A stretch of DNA of 43,302 bases, from assembly GCF_001039355.2 (NCBI RefSeq), contig NW_019773847.1, positions 140,070-183,371 on the forward strand, in the 5' to 3' direction. Origin of the DNA: Lingula anatina. Its lineage: Eukaryota; Brachiopoda; Lingulata; Lingulida; Lingulidae. A program made the translations under genes and the position numbers. Shown here piece after piece: positions 22,077 to 33,617 of the stretch (positions within the stretch are counted from its first letter, which is position 1; every line of letters begins with the position of its first letter). The notes below the pieces were generated by a model. That model did not search any database. It saw only the letters and a program-made list of their open reading frames with translations, and had not been told where the DNA came from.

Positions 22077-23741
22077 CAGGGTTGCTATTTAATATGGAAT
22101 ATTTTTTATCATTGTTATTTTTGAGTGCTGATTAAATTTTTTTGGCTGGATTCATCAAAAAAAAGTATGTCACTGAGTGATACAAACATCCAGTCTTCTG
22201 TTGTGAGATATTTTGGTCAATAATATCAAATCTGACATAAGATGCCATTCAAAAGAAAGGAACACCCCCAGAAAACCATATCAACAGTTTGATGTCAGTA
22301 TTAACTTTAAGCTAAGGTATTAAAGAAAATGATAGCCTCCGGACAGTGATATGTTACACAGTCAAAGAACTCACTACAGTAAATCATGAAAAGTCAGTAA
22401 TTGCGGGTATGACCTCCAGCAGCCGCTTGCAGCGCCCTCATCCTACATGGCATATCCTGTGACACGTTTTTTTTTAGAGTTTGGATGGGGATATCATTCC
22501 ACGCAGTGATATTTGCCTGTCGCAATTCATCACTTTTTACCGGATGATGACCATAGCTATTAATTCTGTGAGTTACTTTTGCCCAAAGTTTTTCAATTGG
22601 GTTCAAATTTGGAGAGTTTGCAGACCAGGGCAGTTGCTGAACCCATTGGTTTTGAAGAAAAACAGTGATTCTGCGGGCTCGATGTGGGCTTTCGCAGTCG
22701 TCTTGGTACACAAATTTGTTCCTGAAGATGACTCTTACCTATCGAAGCATTGTTTGCTGTAGAATGCCTCTGTAGGAATCCTGGATGAGGTTGCCTCCTA
22801 GAGAAACCAACTGGCTCTGGGCACCGACATGAAATGCTCCCCAAACAGAGACGTTACCATCCCCTGCTTGCACCCTAGGCAGTACACAATCATCGTTTTA
22901 TGTCCCTCGTACACGTCGGTGAACACGGATTCCACCATCAACCCCTAAAAAGTTCATATCTGTCCTCATCACTGAAAACGACGCGATTCCAGTGTTTTGG
23001 CTGCAAACGCACGTGGTCCCCAGCCCATTGCAGACGTCGCTGTATATGACCTGCTGTTAACTGTGGTTTCCCTACTGGCCTTCGTGCAAAATAACTGGCA
23101 TGCAGTAATCTCTTGTTCACGAGGGACCTTGAAACGGGCGTTTAAATAACATTCTGCCTCTCTTTTCTGAGGACACTGGTTGTCTTTGTACGACCAGCAC
23201 GGCGTCCTCTAAGGAGATGGCGGTCCTGTCTTCTTAGTATGATACGGGGACACCCTGGTCGAGGTATTGGAGTAGGTGCCCCTGTTGCAGCATTTCTTTG
23301 GTGGACTTTACAAACGGTTCCTATTAAATGTTGAATTACCTGGCAATTGCTGTATGTTTCTGGCCATTTTCTCTGAGAGCAAGAATCCCATAGTAAGCTG
23401 CGTTGCGTAGATGTCGAACCATATCTTCACTAAGGTACCTGTCAAGTTTCAGAGCGATCCCTTTGTTGCTTCTCTAAACACACTCCAAAGATTGACCAAA
23501 CCCATGTGTTTTTGTACAAGGGCAGAAATTGCCGAAAAGATCACCCCTCACATTTCTGACCACAGAACATGCAACTGCATGCATCAATTGTTTCGAGAGT
23601 TGTGTGGTAATTAGGTAATACACCTGGCTACACAAGGAGTGACACCTCAGTTTTAGATTTAAAACAGTAAGAGAGAAATTAAATATTTTGTAGAAAATTT
23701 ACTCGCCAAAAAATAATATTCCATATTAAGTGGTAACCCTG
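22077..23741. mobile_element. Tc1/mariner-like element (degenerate)
   Basis: Element of 1,665 bp with about 29-bp near-perfect terminal inverted repeats. The left end starts CAGGGTTGCTATTTAATATG and the right end is the matching complement with three differences. It is flanked by TA on both sides (22,075-22,076 and 23,742-23,743), the Tc1/mariner target duplication. It contains a broken transposase on the minus strand. Confidence 0.85.
22394..23440 (-). pseudogene. Tc1-type transposase, broken
   Basis: Fragments in several frames keep family hallmarks in order. An N-terminal HTH-like region is near 23,380-23,240. VVFSDEDRYELF, around the first catalytic Asp, is near 22,970. YQDD, around the second, is near 22,705. 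SPNLNPIEKLW, with the third acidic residue, is near 22,605. The C-terminal AAGGHTRNY ends at 22,394. At least two frame breaks separate these blocks, so no intact DDE transposase is made. The enzyme family cuts and pastes the element at TA. Confidence 0.8.
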
Positions 23742-24098
23742 TATTGTTAATAGTATTGATAAGATAAAACAGAATGCTTCATAGCATCGTTTTATTGTCT
23801 CACTAAATAATATGCGGGTTTTAAAATTACTGTCTTTATGAACGTGCGTGTTGGATAAAAGAAGAACTTTCGGTGTTCACTGACTATGTTCCTTTGCGTT
23901 AGCACAAATGCTATGTTACCAATGATGGAATAATTACAATCAGGTCTAACTGCAATTCGCGGGTACATGAATGAAATTGCAAAATCGGTTTTTCACATAT
24001 CTTTCTTTGATTTAGTGTTAAATATAATTGTTAGAACGTCAAACATTGCATTCAGAATTTTACAAGAGCAACATCTTAATATTATTACCATAACTTCC

Positions 24099-24155
24099 AT
24101 ATTATATTATATTATATTATATTATATTATATTATATTATATTATATTATATTAT
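24099..24155. repeat. (ATATT)n microsatellite
   Basis: About eleven tandem pentanucleotide units, very regular. Confidence 0.95.
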
Positions 24156-26189
24156 AAACTCAGCCCCGGTCTCCCCTATACTTAATTATGTCTGTACGCT
24201 GTCGGACTGCGGACTGCGGACTGTATAATTTAGCCGTAAAGGCTTAAATGTCTATATTCAAAGAGAAGAAAGAGGAGGGGTGTATCGCAGCTAGCTGAAT
24301 GATGCAAACAGAAAAAAAAAAATCTTTTATCTTCTAATTGAATGATATGCCAAATTTTTATACCAATTGACCTAACTGATTTTACCGGCAATAGTAGGCA
24401 CAGCGCACCACCTCTCCTTAGTCGATGGCTCCCACGCTACCTGCTGCTATCTATGCTGTTGTGTACACACAAAGTTCAATACAGGTTATCATAAGTTCTT
24501 CGAAATTGTCACCCTATCGAGACAGCAAAATTAGGTTATGTTGTAAACAACCAGGACGGCAACAAGGGCTAGGTAGTACTAGAGAACGTGATATCAGTGA
24601 TAAACTGTGACAGCTGATAGTCTAGATTCTTGCAGGGGAGGTGGAATACAAATCTATGTTAATTTTTTTTTCTTTATTTTATGCGGGTTGTCGTACAATT
24701 TAGAGTCCGTTCAAAGTTTTAACGTCCATCATCATCCTGGTGTTCAAATGCGCATAATAAGATTTCACGAAGAAGAAATGTTTAGATTAACGGGGACTAA
24801 GTACAACCCACGGAGCTCTTACCTTGTAGAAGTGAAATATCCCACAAGACTCAAGACTCAACTAAAGCTAAATTTCAAATTTTAAATGTGGATACCCCGG
24901 TATGCCTTTAAGTTATGGTGTTTGATGCTACATTCATAAAGTGGGCGGCGCCACTTTTATACTTGTTCTTCATTAACGTAACGGCCAGGTTAGACAAAAA
25001 CACCTAAGTTACTATTTTTACGTACATGTTTTGGATTATAACTAAATCTTCAGTGTTCACTGACAAAATTCTTTGCATTTACACAAATGTTACTTTACCA
25101 ATGATGTCATAACTGCGGTTTGGAGGTGGAAATTTCAAAATATGTTTCTCAAATCTCTCCTTTACCTGAGCACCCACTGAAAACCGTGTCCACGCCAATT
25201 TAATGACATCATACATTGAGAAGTTTAAATAAATGCCAGCGATTTTTCTTAAAAGCTTTAGTTCAGAATTTATCGTTTTAAAGACGAAATACTTTGACTA
25301 CACAAAATTATCTAGAAAAATCGGCAACTTAGTAATTTATTAAATTTCAATGTAAGGTTGTAAACTTTGTCATATTTAAATAACGAAATCATAATTAAAA
25401 CAGATAATTTTTTCCACTCCCGGTGAATGAAGAAATATCGTCTGGTGGATGTATCTGACTAAACCCTGTGTAAAGATACGTATGGGTGGTAAGTAACATC
25501 GGCCATCTTGTCGTATTTACCCAGGACAATCTGAAATCTTATAATTTACTTATACTGCGGCATATCATGAAAGCTTCAGGCAAACGTGTGAACCCATGTA
25601 TTAATTTTGATATCACGGTGATTTGTCTGCTTACTTCACTGAGGTCTTTGAGCGTGCAGGTCTTATAAATGTGTCTTAAATTCATAGCTCGTAACTAAAC
25701 AAAAAATATTCCATTAGATTGTGCATGATGTACTGTAGTTATTTGACAATCTTACAAACGTGGTTTCACGTGTAATTATTTACAAATAATTATAGATACG
25801 CTGTTGTACCGCAGACTGTCTGATTCAGGAGTGTAGCCTTAAATGTTTATATTCAAGATAAAGAAAGGTGGAGATACGTGGCAGCTAGCTAAAATTCTGC
25901 TAACAGAACATTTTCACCATTTATTTTTGCATTGTTTGAAACCCTATATAGATGTACCATGGGCGCTTACTGATTTTAGCGACAGAACTGGGCACAGAGG
26001 GGGGAGACATGAGGCAGCTAACTAAAATGCTGCTAACAGAAAATTGAGGAAAGGAGGAGGCGAAATAATTGTATGTCAGCTAGCTAAAATACTACTGTCA
26101 GAACATTTATTTCATTTCTCTTTGGTTGGTTGAAATTCCATATACACATACGAGGGGAGCTACCAGAAGCTGCTTTTAACGACCCCCCC

Positions 26190-26213
26190 ACCCACACACA
26201 CACACACACACAC
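26190..26213. repeat. (CA)n microsatellite
   Basis: A CA run follows a C-rich tract inside repeat unit R2. Confidence 0.9.
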
Positions 26214-27224
26214 ATACTCTCGCTGACTGCCACACTCTACAAGTAAGTCTGCTATCTTGCAGTTGTGCACAGTCACAGTTAGTTTAATAATTTATATATT
26301 ACTTTAAACTTGTCAAGCAGCAAAATCAGGTGATGTTGTCAATAAACAGGACCTTCATATAAGTCAAGGCTGTACTAACAGGGGCATGTAATCTCAGTAA
26401 TCAAACTGTTATTCATGTAGTTGATATCCTAGCCACGTTCGGTTGTAAATGAGATCGGTAAAATAGCTAAAAAAAATACTTGAAATATTATAAGAAACGC
26501 ACAGGAGAATGATTCAATGTTTTTCTCTAGAGACTGCTGGTGCAAGCAATATTCAACGTCAGTTAGGTTACAGAGATAAAAGAACCAGTTTCAACCAGAT
26601 ATGGGAACCTCAAGATCACCTTGGAAGGAAACCAGTTTAACTGATTATTGAACATCCCTCAGTTTCACTGACAAAGTGCACAAAAGCATTATAGTTTTAA
26701 ATACTAATCTTTCTGAAAATTGGTACATTCATAATTCTCGTTTTCTGGGCCGAGAGAGAGAGAGAACGAGCGCAAATTATCCCTTCATTCGCAATCATCA
26801 TCATTAAGACCATCCTTAGGTTTGAACGTGTAAAAACTAACTCCCCATTATTGTTCCCATCCCTGTATTTATTTCAGCCTCCTTTTAGACTTCTTCTACG
26901 TGACAATTTTAAGCCTAAATAGTTTTGTCTTATTTTTTTCCCTTTCAAATAAGCATACATAAACAAGAACTAAAATATAACTCTTAGCATTTGAGATATC
27001 AAAGTAGATATAAGGATATTAAACGAAACAGGTCGTTCATTTAAATGTATATGCATGTACAGTGACTGAGTCAATTTTTCTCGAAAAGAATCCTCTTAAA
27101 GATGGCGGATATTTAAATACATTTCAGGCTGCTAACCAAATTTTATGTTGTCGAAAAAGAGTAGAAGTCTTTGTGATAGTAGTTAGAATAATATTCATGC
27201 ATTTTCATTAAAAGAAGTGGAGAG

Positions 27225-27258
27225 ATATAGACTGGAGGAAAGAGGATAGGAGAGTAGG

Positions 27259-27310
<52 letters not shown>

Positions 27311-27418
27311 AGAGGAAACAGGATAGGAGAGGAGGAATGGAAAAGAGAGAGACTGGAGGAAACAGGATAGGACAGAAGGAATGGAGAGAGAGAGAGACTG
27401 GAGGAAACAGGATAGGAA

Positions 27419-27457
<39 letters not shown>
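27225..27457. repeat. Compound GA microsatellite and minisatellite
   Basis: Long GA runs (27,262-27,308 and 27,420-27,456) alternate with three or four imperfect ~45-bp repeats containing ACTGGAGGAAACAGGATAGG. Both strands give long artificial Ser/Leu-rich open frames, which are not genes. Confidence 0.9.
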
Positions 27458-27463
<6 letters not shown>

Positions 27464-27699
27464 AATAGTAAGCCCCATACTGTACCTCTAAGATTCAATC
27501 TTTCTGCGGTCTTTTACGAATATTTCTTCAAAACAGTTCATAAGAGAAGTCTTCTACACTCAGCAAATAAAAATACATCATTGGTTTTCCAAGCGCAGTG
27601 AGCTCTTGCACAAAAAAGTTTTGTTAGATTTTTTCCACGATGAAGTCGGGGTTGGTTCTCCTTTGCATTGCACACTCTAATTCATGTAACACTCTAATT

Positions 27700-28831
27700 C
27701 ATGTCACAAGTTTAATATTAGGGCTCAAAGATGGTGGTTCCATCCTAAGAGCATTGCGTTTCTTCAAAAAACACTTTCCTGGCGAAAGGTATGAGCAAGT
27801 GTGCAGTCATGATGAAACCTGGAGTTAACCCCAAAGTCAGTTCTTGAAGATGGAATGAGATATCAGCTGAGAATGCTACGTTCAGTGATCCCACAGGCAC
27901 CTGAACCTGGCCATCAATCACTGAAAGGAAGTCGGTTTTGATGCAGAATCAAATTATTTCTTGTATCCCATCGATGGTCAAATGAAGGTCCGTATACATC
28001 TTGAAAGGGTGTGTGAAGGATAATATCGCTTGAGGTGTTAGATCAGTCCGCATTTGGAGAACATTCCAAGCCCATGGTATTAGTACATTGTTCCTTTCGG
28101 AACAAAACGTAACAGGGGCATTTTAATGTAACATTATCAACAGAAATCTCACTCCATTTGCAAGAGGTGACTTCAGGGATGCTACTGGCTTCATTGTGAC
28201 AACGCACTTGCTCACAGCTCTCGTCTGGCAAGCGAATTGTTGCAGAAACACAGAGCTCTGAGGACGGGACAACCGTCTTTGAGACCTGATACTAATCCTA
28301 CTGAGCACCAGTGGCATTAATTGTAATGTGCATTACAGAGGAGAACCAATCCCCAAATAATCTTGACCAATTCCGCCACGCTCTTTAGGATGGATGGGAC
28401 AATATCCCACATAACAGAATTGTTACCCGTGTTGAAGGCTTGTCGCGCAGCCTACCGGAGATAATTGCTTTACGCGGTAGACGCACACGCTGTTAGGCAC
28501 ATGATCTTTAACGAGCACATCCTAATACTAATTGTGTGTGAATTTGGTGACATTTGATGGCGTCTTTTCAATTTTATAGACATTTCTTTATATCTGTCGA
28601 AGTCACAGTGAAACAGTCGATTTGAGGGGGTACCTCTTATAAATTTTACTAAATAGTATAAAATGTGTATATTTTCACCACTATTTTGTATTTTTAAAAC
28701 CACTAATCATGTCAGACACTGTATCCGTAATAAAAAAAGCACTATTTCTAACAGTTCACAGCTGTGAGGTGATCATTTGTAAATAAAAGTACAAGGAAAT
28801 GGGGGTGGGACAAATTTTTTGACCAATGTTG
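27700..28831 (+). pseudogene. Tc1-like transposon relic
   Basis: Decayed Tc1 transposase traces run on the + strand: a YFLYPIDGQMKVRIHLER-like block near 27,950-28,010, PDTNPTEHQW near 28,290, and DNIPHNRIVTRVEGLSR followed by ALRGRRTR near 28,398-28,490. The order and spacing match the C-terminal half of Tc1 transposases, but stops and frameshifts are frequent. The right terminus looks like a Tc1 end (TTTTTTGACCAATGTTGTA, ending at about 28,831). I could not find the left inverted repeat, so the left boundary is approximate. Confidence 0.6.
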
Positions 28832-29077
28832 TATATTCAAAAGGAAGATAGGGGGCGTATGGCAGCTAGCTGAAGCGCTGCCCACAGAATATACAGTACT
28901 TTATCATTTATCTTTTAATTGAATGAAATACCGAATTTTCGTAACAAGGGACCTAAATGATTTTACAACCAGAGGAAGGCTCAGCGCCCCCCCCCCCCCT
29001 TCTCGCCGGGGCTGACACACTCCACCAGCTATTGGTACTATAAAGGCAGTTTCGCGCACAAGAGTTTAATAAGTTAT

Positions 29078-29078
29078 N
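29078..29078. other. Single-N assembly join with repeated flank
   Basis: The N sits in a C run. About 90 bases before it (from GCCCCCC at 28,986, with GACACACTCCACCAGCTA) are repeated almost exactly after it (29,079-29,175). This looks like two overlapping contig ends or alleles joined rather than true biology. Confidence 0.75.
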
Positions 29079-29334
29079 CCCCCCCCCCCCCCCCCCCATC
29101 TCGCCGGGGCTGACACACTCCACCAGCTACTGGTACTATAAAGGCAGTTTCGCACACTAGAGTTTAATAAGTTATGTATGACTTCAAAATTGTCACCGAT
29201 GGACACAGCAAAATCAGGTGATGTCGTCAATAACCAGGACGGATCTAAAGTCTAGGTTGCACTTGTTTAATGTAGGTTATCTCAAGTTCTTCGAAATTGT
29301 CAACTGATCGAGGCAGCAAAATTAGGCTAAGGGT

Positions 29335-29402
29335 TAGAACTTAATATCATTTTAGGGTTAAAACTTAATATCATTTTAGGGTTAGAACTTAATATCATTT
29401 AT
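29335..29402. repeat. Three tandem copies of a ~25-bp unit
   Basis: TTAGGGTTAGAACTTAATAT plus CATTT is repeated three times with one or two changes. The related position in R1 (about 18,646) has a single diverged copy. The TTAGGG is part of the unit and not evidence of telomeric DNA. Confidence 0.85.
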
Positions 29403-30339
29403 AAAACAAAAAATAGTGTTATTCTGTTGTAACTGATTTAATGACATGGTAAACTTTATAGTGGATCAAGCTGAATAGGACTGTTTCACAAGAGGACGTT
29501 GAATGACAGTAGCGAAACAGTTTTTAACCTTGCTATTTACATGCGGACTTAGGTCTTGAATATCGAAAACATCACCTGGTTTTGCTGACTGACAGTTGTG
29601 AAGTATCGGTAATAGATAACTTATAAAACTAAGTGTAGCCGTACACAATTGCACTGATAGCAGAAGTAGAGTGTCTGCTTAATTGATAAAATGATATGAT
29701 ACATTTTACATTGAATCAGGCTGGAGGGGAAGACAATATCGAAATAATTATTAACCTTGATAATTACAAGGACAGGTGATCTCGTAGTAATTAAGTCATC
29801 TGCTTTTGCTAGATGGAAGTTGGACTTAACTCTGGCGGTTCGACAAACAGAAACCACCTGTGACTGGACAATGCGTTGTGAACGTGGCCAGTTTTCATGT
29901 GATTTTTAGTCATAAGCATGTTCGGTTCACAGTGAATCTATTAAAAACAAACTTTGTGGTTATATTTCTTCTTTATTTATTATTTTATTCTTATATTTAT
30001 TTATATACAGGAAATGCGGATTTATCACGTTTTTTTTTTCAAATGCCTCATACAAGTGTCATTAGGGATCAATTGTAAATTATATTGACAATACTTATAA
30101 AAATCAGGAACCATTATTTTTACTCCCAGGTATGACCACATATATACATTAAACCAAATCATTATTTACTTCGAGCTGTGACAATGCAATCAGCGTATTA
30201 AGGATTGCAAGGACGTTTGACTTGCCATGACTTGAAGATCACTGTAGCAAAAACATTGCCAATACATGTAATATTAATAAGATAAACAGAATGCTTCGAT
30301 CAAAATGCAATGAAAATTATAACTATCATGTGTACTATC

Positions 30340-31376
30340 ATTTTAAGTTCATATATCATGATGTGATTGTTGTTGGAAAATATGTGCCTCTGCATTGGTT
30401 TAATATATTTGTGATCATTGTACCATGAACATTTTAGTATCAATAAGTTCCGGCGGGAATCGGCGACGTTCACACCCTCCCTCTCTCGTTCCCCTGGGTG
30501 AGAATAACATCGGCCTCTTTGTTTTTCAGTGCGTTCACCTTACGCCTTTTCTACCTTTTTCTATACAAATCAAACGGACCGTTATTGTATTCCTAGTGAC
30601 AAGATAACATAAAAATCATTACTTAGAACTTCTTACTTATATACATGTAAGAAGCCTTGGTGGATATTCTAAATAGGATTGAGTTTTCTAAATATATATA
30701 GCACACACATTTAAACAAGACCTTTTCTTTTTAAAATCTTATTGTCCTCTGCAAAACTCCACGTGCGGTTGATATTCACATTGCGGTTCGAACACAATTA
30801 TAATAGATTTTTAACAGGTGGGTGAGTAACATGTGGCATAAAACTTGATTTGTATAAGATAAGCTAGTTGTCCAAATTGGCTGAGTGAATAGTTTTTTTT
30901 ACGCTCGTTTATATTTCNATTTAAAGTTCATATATCATAATGTGATTGTTGTTGGAAAATATGTGCCTCTGCATTGGTTTAATATATTTGTGATCATTGT
31001 ACCATGAACATTTTAGTATCAATAAGTTCCGGCGGGAATCGGCGACGTTCACACCCTCCCTCTCTCTCCCTCACACCCCCATAGGTGAGAATAACATCGA
31101 CCTCTTTGTTTTTCAGTGCGTTCACCTTACGCCTTTTCTACCTTTTTCTATACAAATCACACGGACCGTTTCTGTATTCCTAGTGACAAGATAACATAAA
31201 AATCATTACTTAGAACTTCTTACTTATATAACAAACCTTGGGGGATATATTCTAAATAGGATTGAGTTTTCTAAATATATATAGCACACTCATTTAAACC
31301 AGACCTGAACTTGATTTGTATAAGATAAGCTGCTTGTCCAAATTGGCTGAGTGAATAGTTTTTTTACGCTCGTTTA
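30340..31376. repeat. Direct duplication 30,340-30,900 / 30,919-31,376 joined by an N
   Basis: Two near-identical segments share ATGATGTGATTGTTGTTGG-type starts, the CGGCGGGAATCGGCGACG block and the ends near TTTTTTTACGCTCG. The second lacks about 110 bases present at 30,720-30,840. A single N at 30,918 separates them. It may be a real tandem duplication, but two unmerged alleles are more likely. Confidence 0.8.
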
Positions 31377-31878
31377 TATTTAAATATTATTTAATATAAT
31401 TTAGACTAGCACGCTGGACTCAGACGCAAACGGTTCATCCTTTATCACAAAAAACGAAACAGATTCACCCAAACCTATATTCACTGATTGGGAGGTCAAT
31501 ATAAGCTGATATTGATCTGAATGTGACGCTCCCGAGCAATCAGTGGGCGACAAAATTTGTGATCGTGTAATAATATTAAATCATTTATCACTCCCAGGTT
31601 GCAGTTCAAATTTAATGTCCTTTGTTTCGAAGCCAGTAATCTGTTAGAAATTGATTACATCTTGGACATAATAAGAGAAGGCCTTTCCTTTTTTATGTCC
31701 AAGCCCCCAATAAGTACATGTAATTTTGGGCATAAAAAGGAATTGGGGATGACCACCATGAGGGGGTGGACTTGTGTCTTAATTAACCAATCAGTTTTTA
31801 AGGTATGGGATGGGCAGTTTAATTGATAACGTTTAGTATAAAAATCTTTAAACTAAAATCTAGGAGAAGACTAGATAG

Positions 31879-31918
<40 letters not shown>

Positions 31919-32394
31919 GCTTGTACCACGAAACTTTAAGTGTAGCAAAATATATTCTGTTGAAGTTGCAACATGAAGTCGTTTCATTATTTTCCGTGTG
32001 AAGAATTTAAGACATGGAACCTGGGGATCTCTGTAGCAGTATTACAGATAGCGATATCCAAAGATGTGAGCCCATTGTGCCCAACCCCTGGGGTTTTATT
32101 ATAGAGAGTCATTTAATGTAATTTGGGGGCCCACAACTGGTTTCTTATTAAAGCACTTTTATTCTAGATGCACATACTCCAAATGATGTTGATGGGCGGT
32201 CATAGAATTATATATTTTAATATTTTAAAGAACCACACCATACTGCAGTTGTTTGTCTTTAAACTGAGCTAAAATATTTAAATGTTACCAAGAAAATATA
32301 TTGTAACTTTGTATATTTCACAGTTATTACAAAAAAGTGTTTGTTACATAAAAAAATTTACTGTGTAAAATTTTAATAACTCGCAATTTATTTT
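31377..32394. other. Gene-free spacer
   Basis: No exon is seen. It holds a 43-base hairpin (31,661-31,703), a GA microsatellite (31,884-31,913) and AT-rich sequence. Confidence 0.55.
31661..31703. repeat. 43-base near-palindrome (hairpin)
   Basis: The ends are perfect complements, CTTGGACATAA and TTATGTCCAAG, and pairing continues with few mismatches to the centre GGCC. It could be a relic of a foldback element. Confidence 0.7.
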
Positions 32395-32623
32395 TTCCTT
32401 ATAGCAATACTACAACACGTGGGATCATTTATGATCTTTCATGACAAAAATATAGGAAATTATTATAAGACATCTTATGTAAGTCTTCACAACTAGAATT
32501 TTTGTCCCACAAAATTTCAATATTCAAAAATAACTAAAAACCCTATAATAACCTTCAAGTTTGGTACCTGTATAAGCAATAATCAGAATTATGTGCAGAT
32601 TGAAACCCATAAAAACGCTTTAA

Positions 32624-33613
32624 GGACAACTCAGTGGGTTAGATTAATGTATAGAAGCAGGTTCTATGTAAAACTTTGATCAGATTTGTGTTTTGGGAGA
32701 TTGTTTATTATTATATGAATAAGTCTGGGTCACAAAAGTCCTGTTAAGACAACTAGAATAAAGAATTAGAAAACGAAAACTATTTATCATGATTTCGGAG
32801 CACAGCCAGAAGTACTTCCGGCTCAAGGTCACGACCTCAATTTTCCCACGCTTACGACCAATCACAGCAGGCTTCAGTCAGCATGAGATAGCCGTCACGA
32901 CTACACAGCGAAACTTGTCAGACATGTAAGTGCCGCCTGTCCATCTTTTCGGTACATGTACCGATCAAAAACAGAAAACGTAAAGCCCAAAACGCTCTTA
33001 TACACGTAACCAACTTTGTATGAGCACAAATATTGTCATTTATTGTGAACAGGATAATATGATAATCAGACACACTTGAGACCTGTGAAGCGCATACTCA
33101 CGTGTCGAGGAGTAGTTTCGCCATTGCCTCGTATGTGAGTCCTAACTCAGCTTTAAGTGTCCTCCACCGCCCCACCTCCCTCCCAACATACACAGTCTTA
33201 GTGCTTCTTCGTCTGTCTCTAATTTTCTTTCGTATCTTTCGAACTGGAGTGGCTATTTTCTTTCGCCCCCTTTTGTCGCTCTCCTGTTCAGACTTGACGC
33301 GCGTCTGAGCCATGTTTGCTGTTTTGGCGCCAAATAGTAACATCCGGGTCTCAGCCGTAGTACTTCATTCATAGTAAACCGCGAGACTTAGCGAGAAATT
33401 GCGCGTTCTGAAGCCGTACTGTGAGGTGGTAGCTGAGTATTTAAGACGAGTCGTCTTTTATTATTTAATGGAACTTAAAAACGGTATTAGGTAGCTTCAT
33501 TTTCTGAACGGTTTTGGATAGGATATACCTTGGTCATTATGGGGAAATTGGTGAGTTTTCCAGGAAAATTCATTTTCGTGCTATTTTAAGGGTTTAACGC
33601 GCTGAGACTGTCT
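32624..33613. mobile_element. TTAA-flanked ~990-bp insertion in copy 2
   Basis: The insertion breaks the alignment between the two duplicated regions at exactly the site where copy 1 holds its MITE. TTAA flanks both sides (32,620-32,623 and 33,614-33,617). The ends are imperfect inverted repeats (GGACAACTCAGTG at the left; AGACAGTCTCAGCG as the complement of the right). The left end also has a tRNA-like A box (ACTCAGTGGGTTAGA), so a tRNA-derived part is possible. It contains a candidate first exon on the minus strand. Confidence 0.5.
33102..33313 (-). CDS. Candidate first coding exon of an unidentified gene
   Basis: An ATG at 33,313 in good context (AAACATGG) opens 70 codons ending at a strong donor (GAC AC|GTGAGT, exon end 33,102). 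The peptide starts MAQTRVKSEQES, has a very basic middle (KIRKKIRDRRR) and ends VYVGREVGRWRTLKAELGL, then LLLD. A similar Trp-x-x-Leu-Lys ... Leu-Leu-Asp segment occurs in my memory of uncharacterised animal proteins, but I cannot name a family. The surroundings (33,100-33,420) are CpG-richer than the rest, as expected near a promoter. No following exon was found. It may be a captured or orphaned exon. Confidence 0.4.
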
Positions 33614-33617
33614 TTAA

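Larger units (their letters stand above)
24225..27660. repeat. Complex repeat, unit R2
   Basis: The second copy of the complex repeat, parallel to R1 (17,397-20,860) and sharing its first part with R3 (28,826) and R4 (42,400). It includes the core at about 24,510-24,560 and again at about 26,320-26,350, the TTTCACGAAGAAGAAATG block (24,760), the GAATGAAGAAATATCG block (25,424) and the long GA tract. Sub-blocks such as GCAGCTAGCTAAAAT recur three times between 25,880 and 26,090. No gene is seen. Confidence 0.65.
28826..30310. repeat. Complex repeat, unit R3 (shortened)
   Basis: Starts like R2 (CAGCTAGCTGAA, then ACCTAAATGATTTTACAACC and a C run). It carries the core directly at about 29,190-29,240 and inverted at about 29,525-29,690, then continues like 21,600-22,070. 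Most of the interior of R1 between the cores is missing. Confidence 0.6.

Noticed and set aside
27143-27498. Long Ser/Leu-rich open frames on the minus strand
   Set aside because: They are translations of the GA/CT microsatellite with no start context, splice sites or homology.
29335-29402. TTAGGG repeats as interstitial telomere DNA
   Set aside because: TTAGGG occurs once per 25-base unit and not as uninterrupted hexamers.
32626-32670. tRNA gene or SINE suggested by ACTCAGTGGGTTAGA
   Set aside because: An A-box-like motif and a poor B-box-like GGTTCTATG are present, but I could not fold a cloverleaf or find a SINE tail, so no RNA gene is called.
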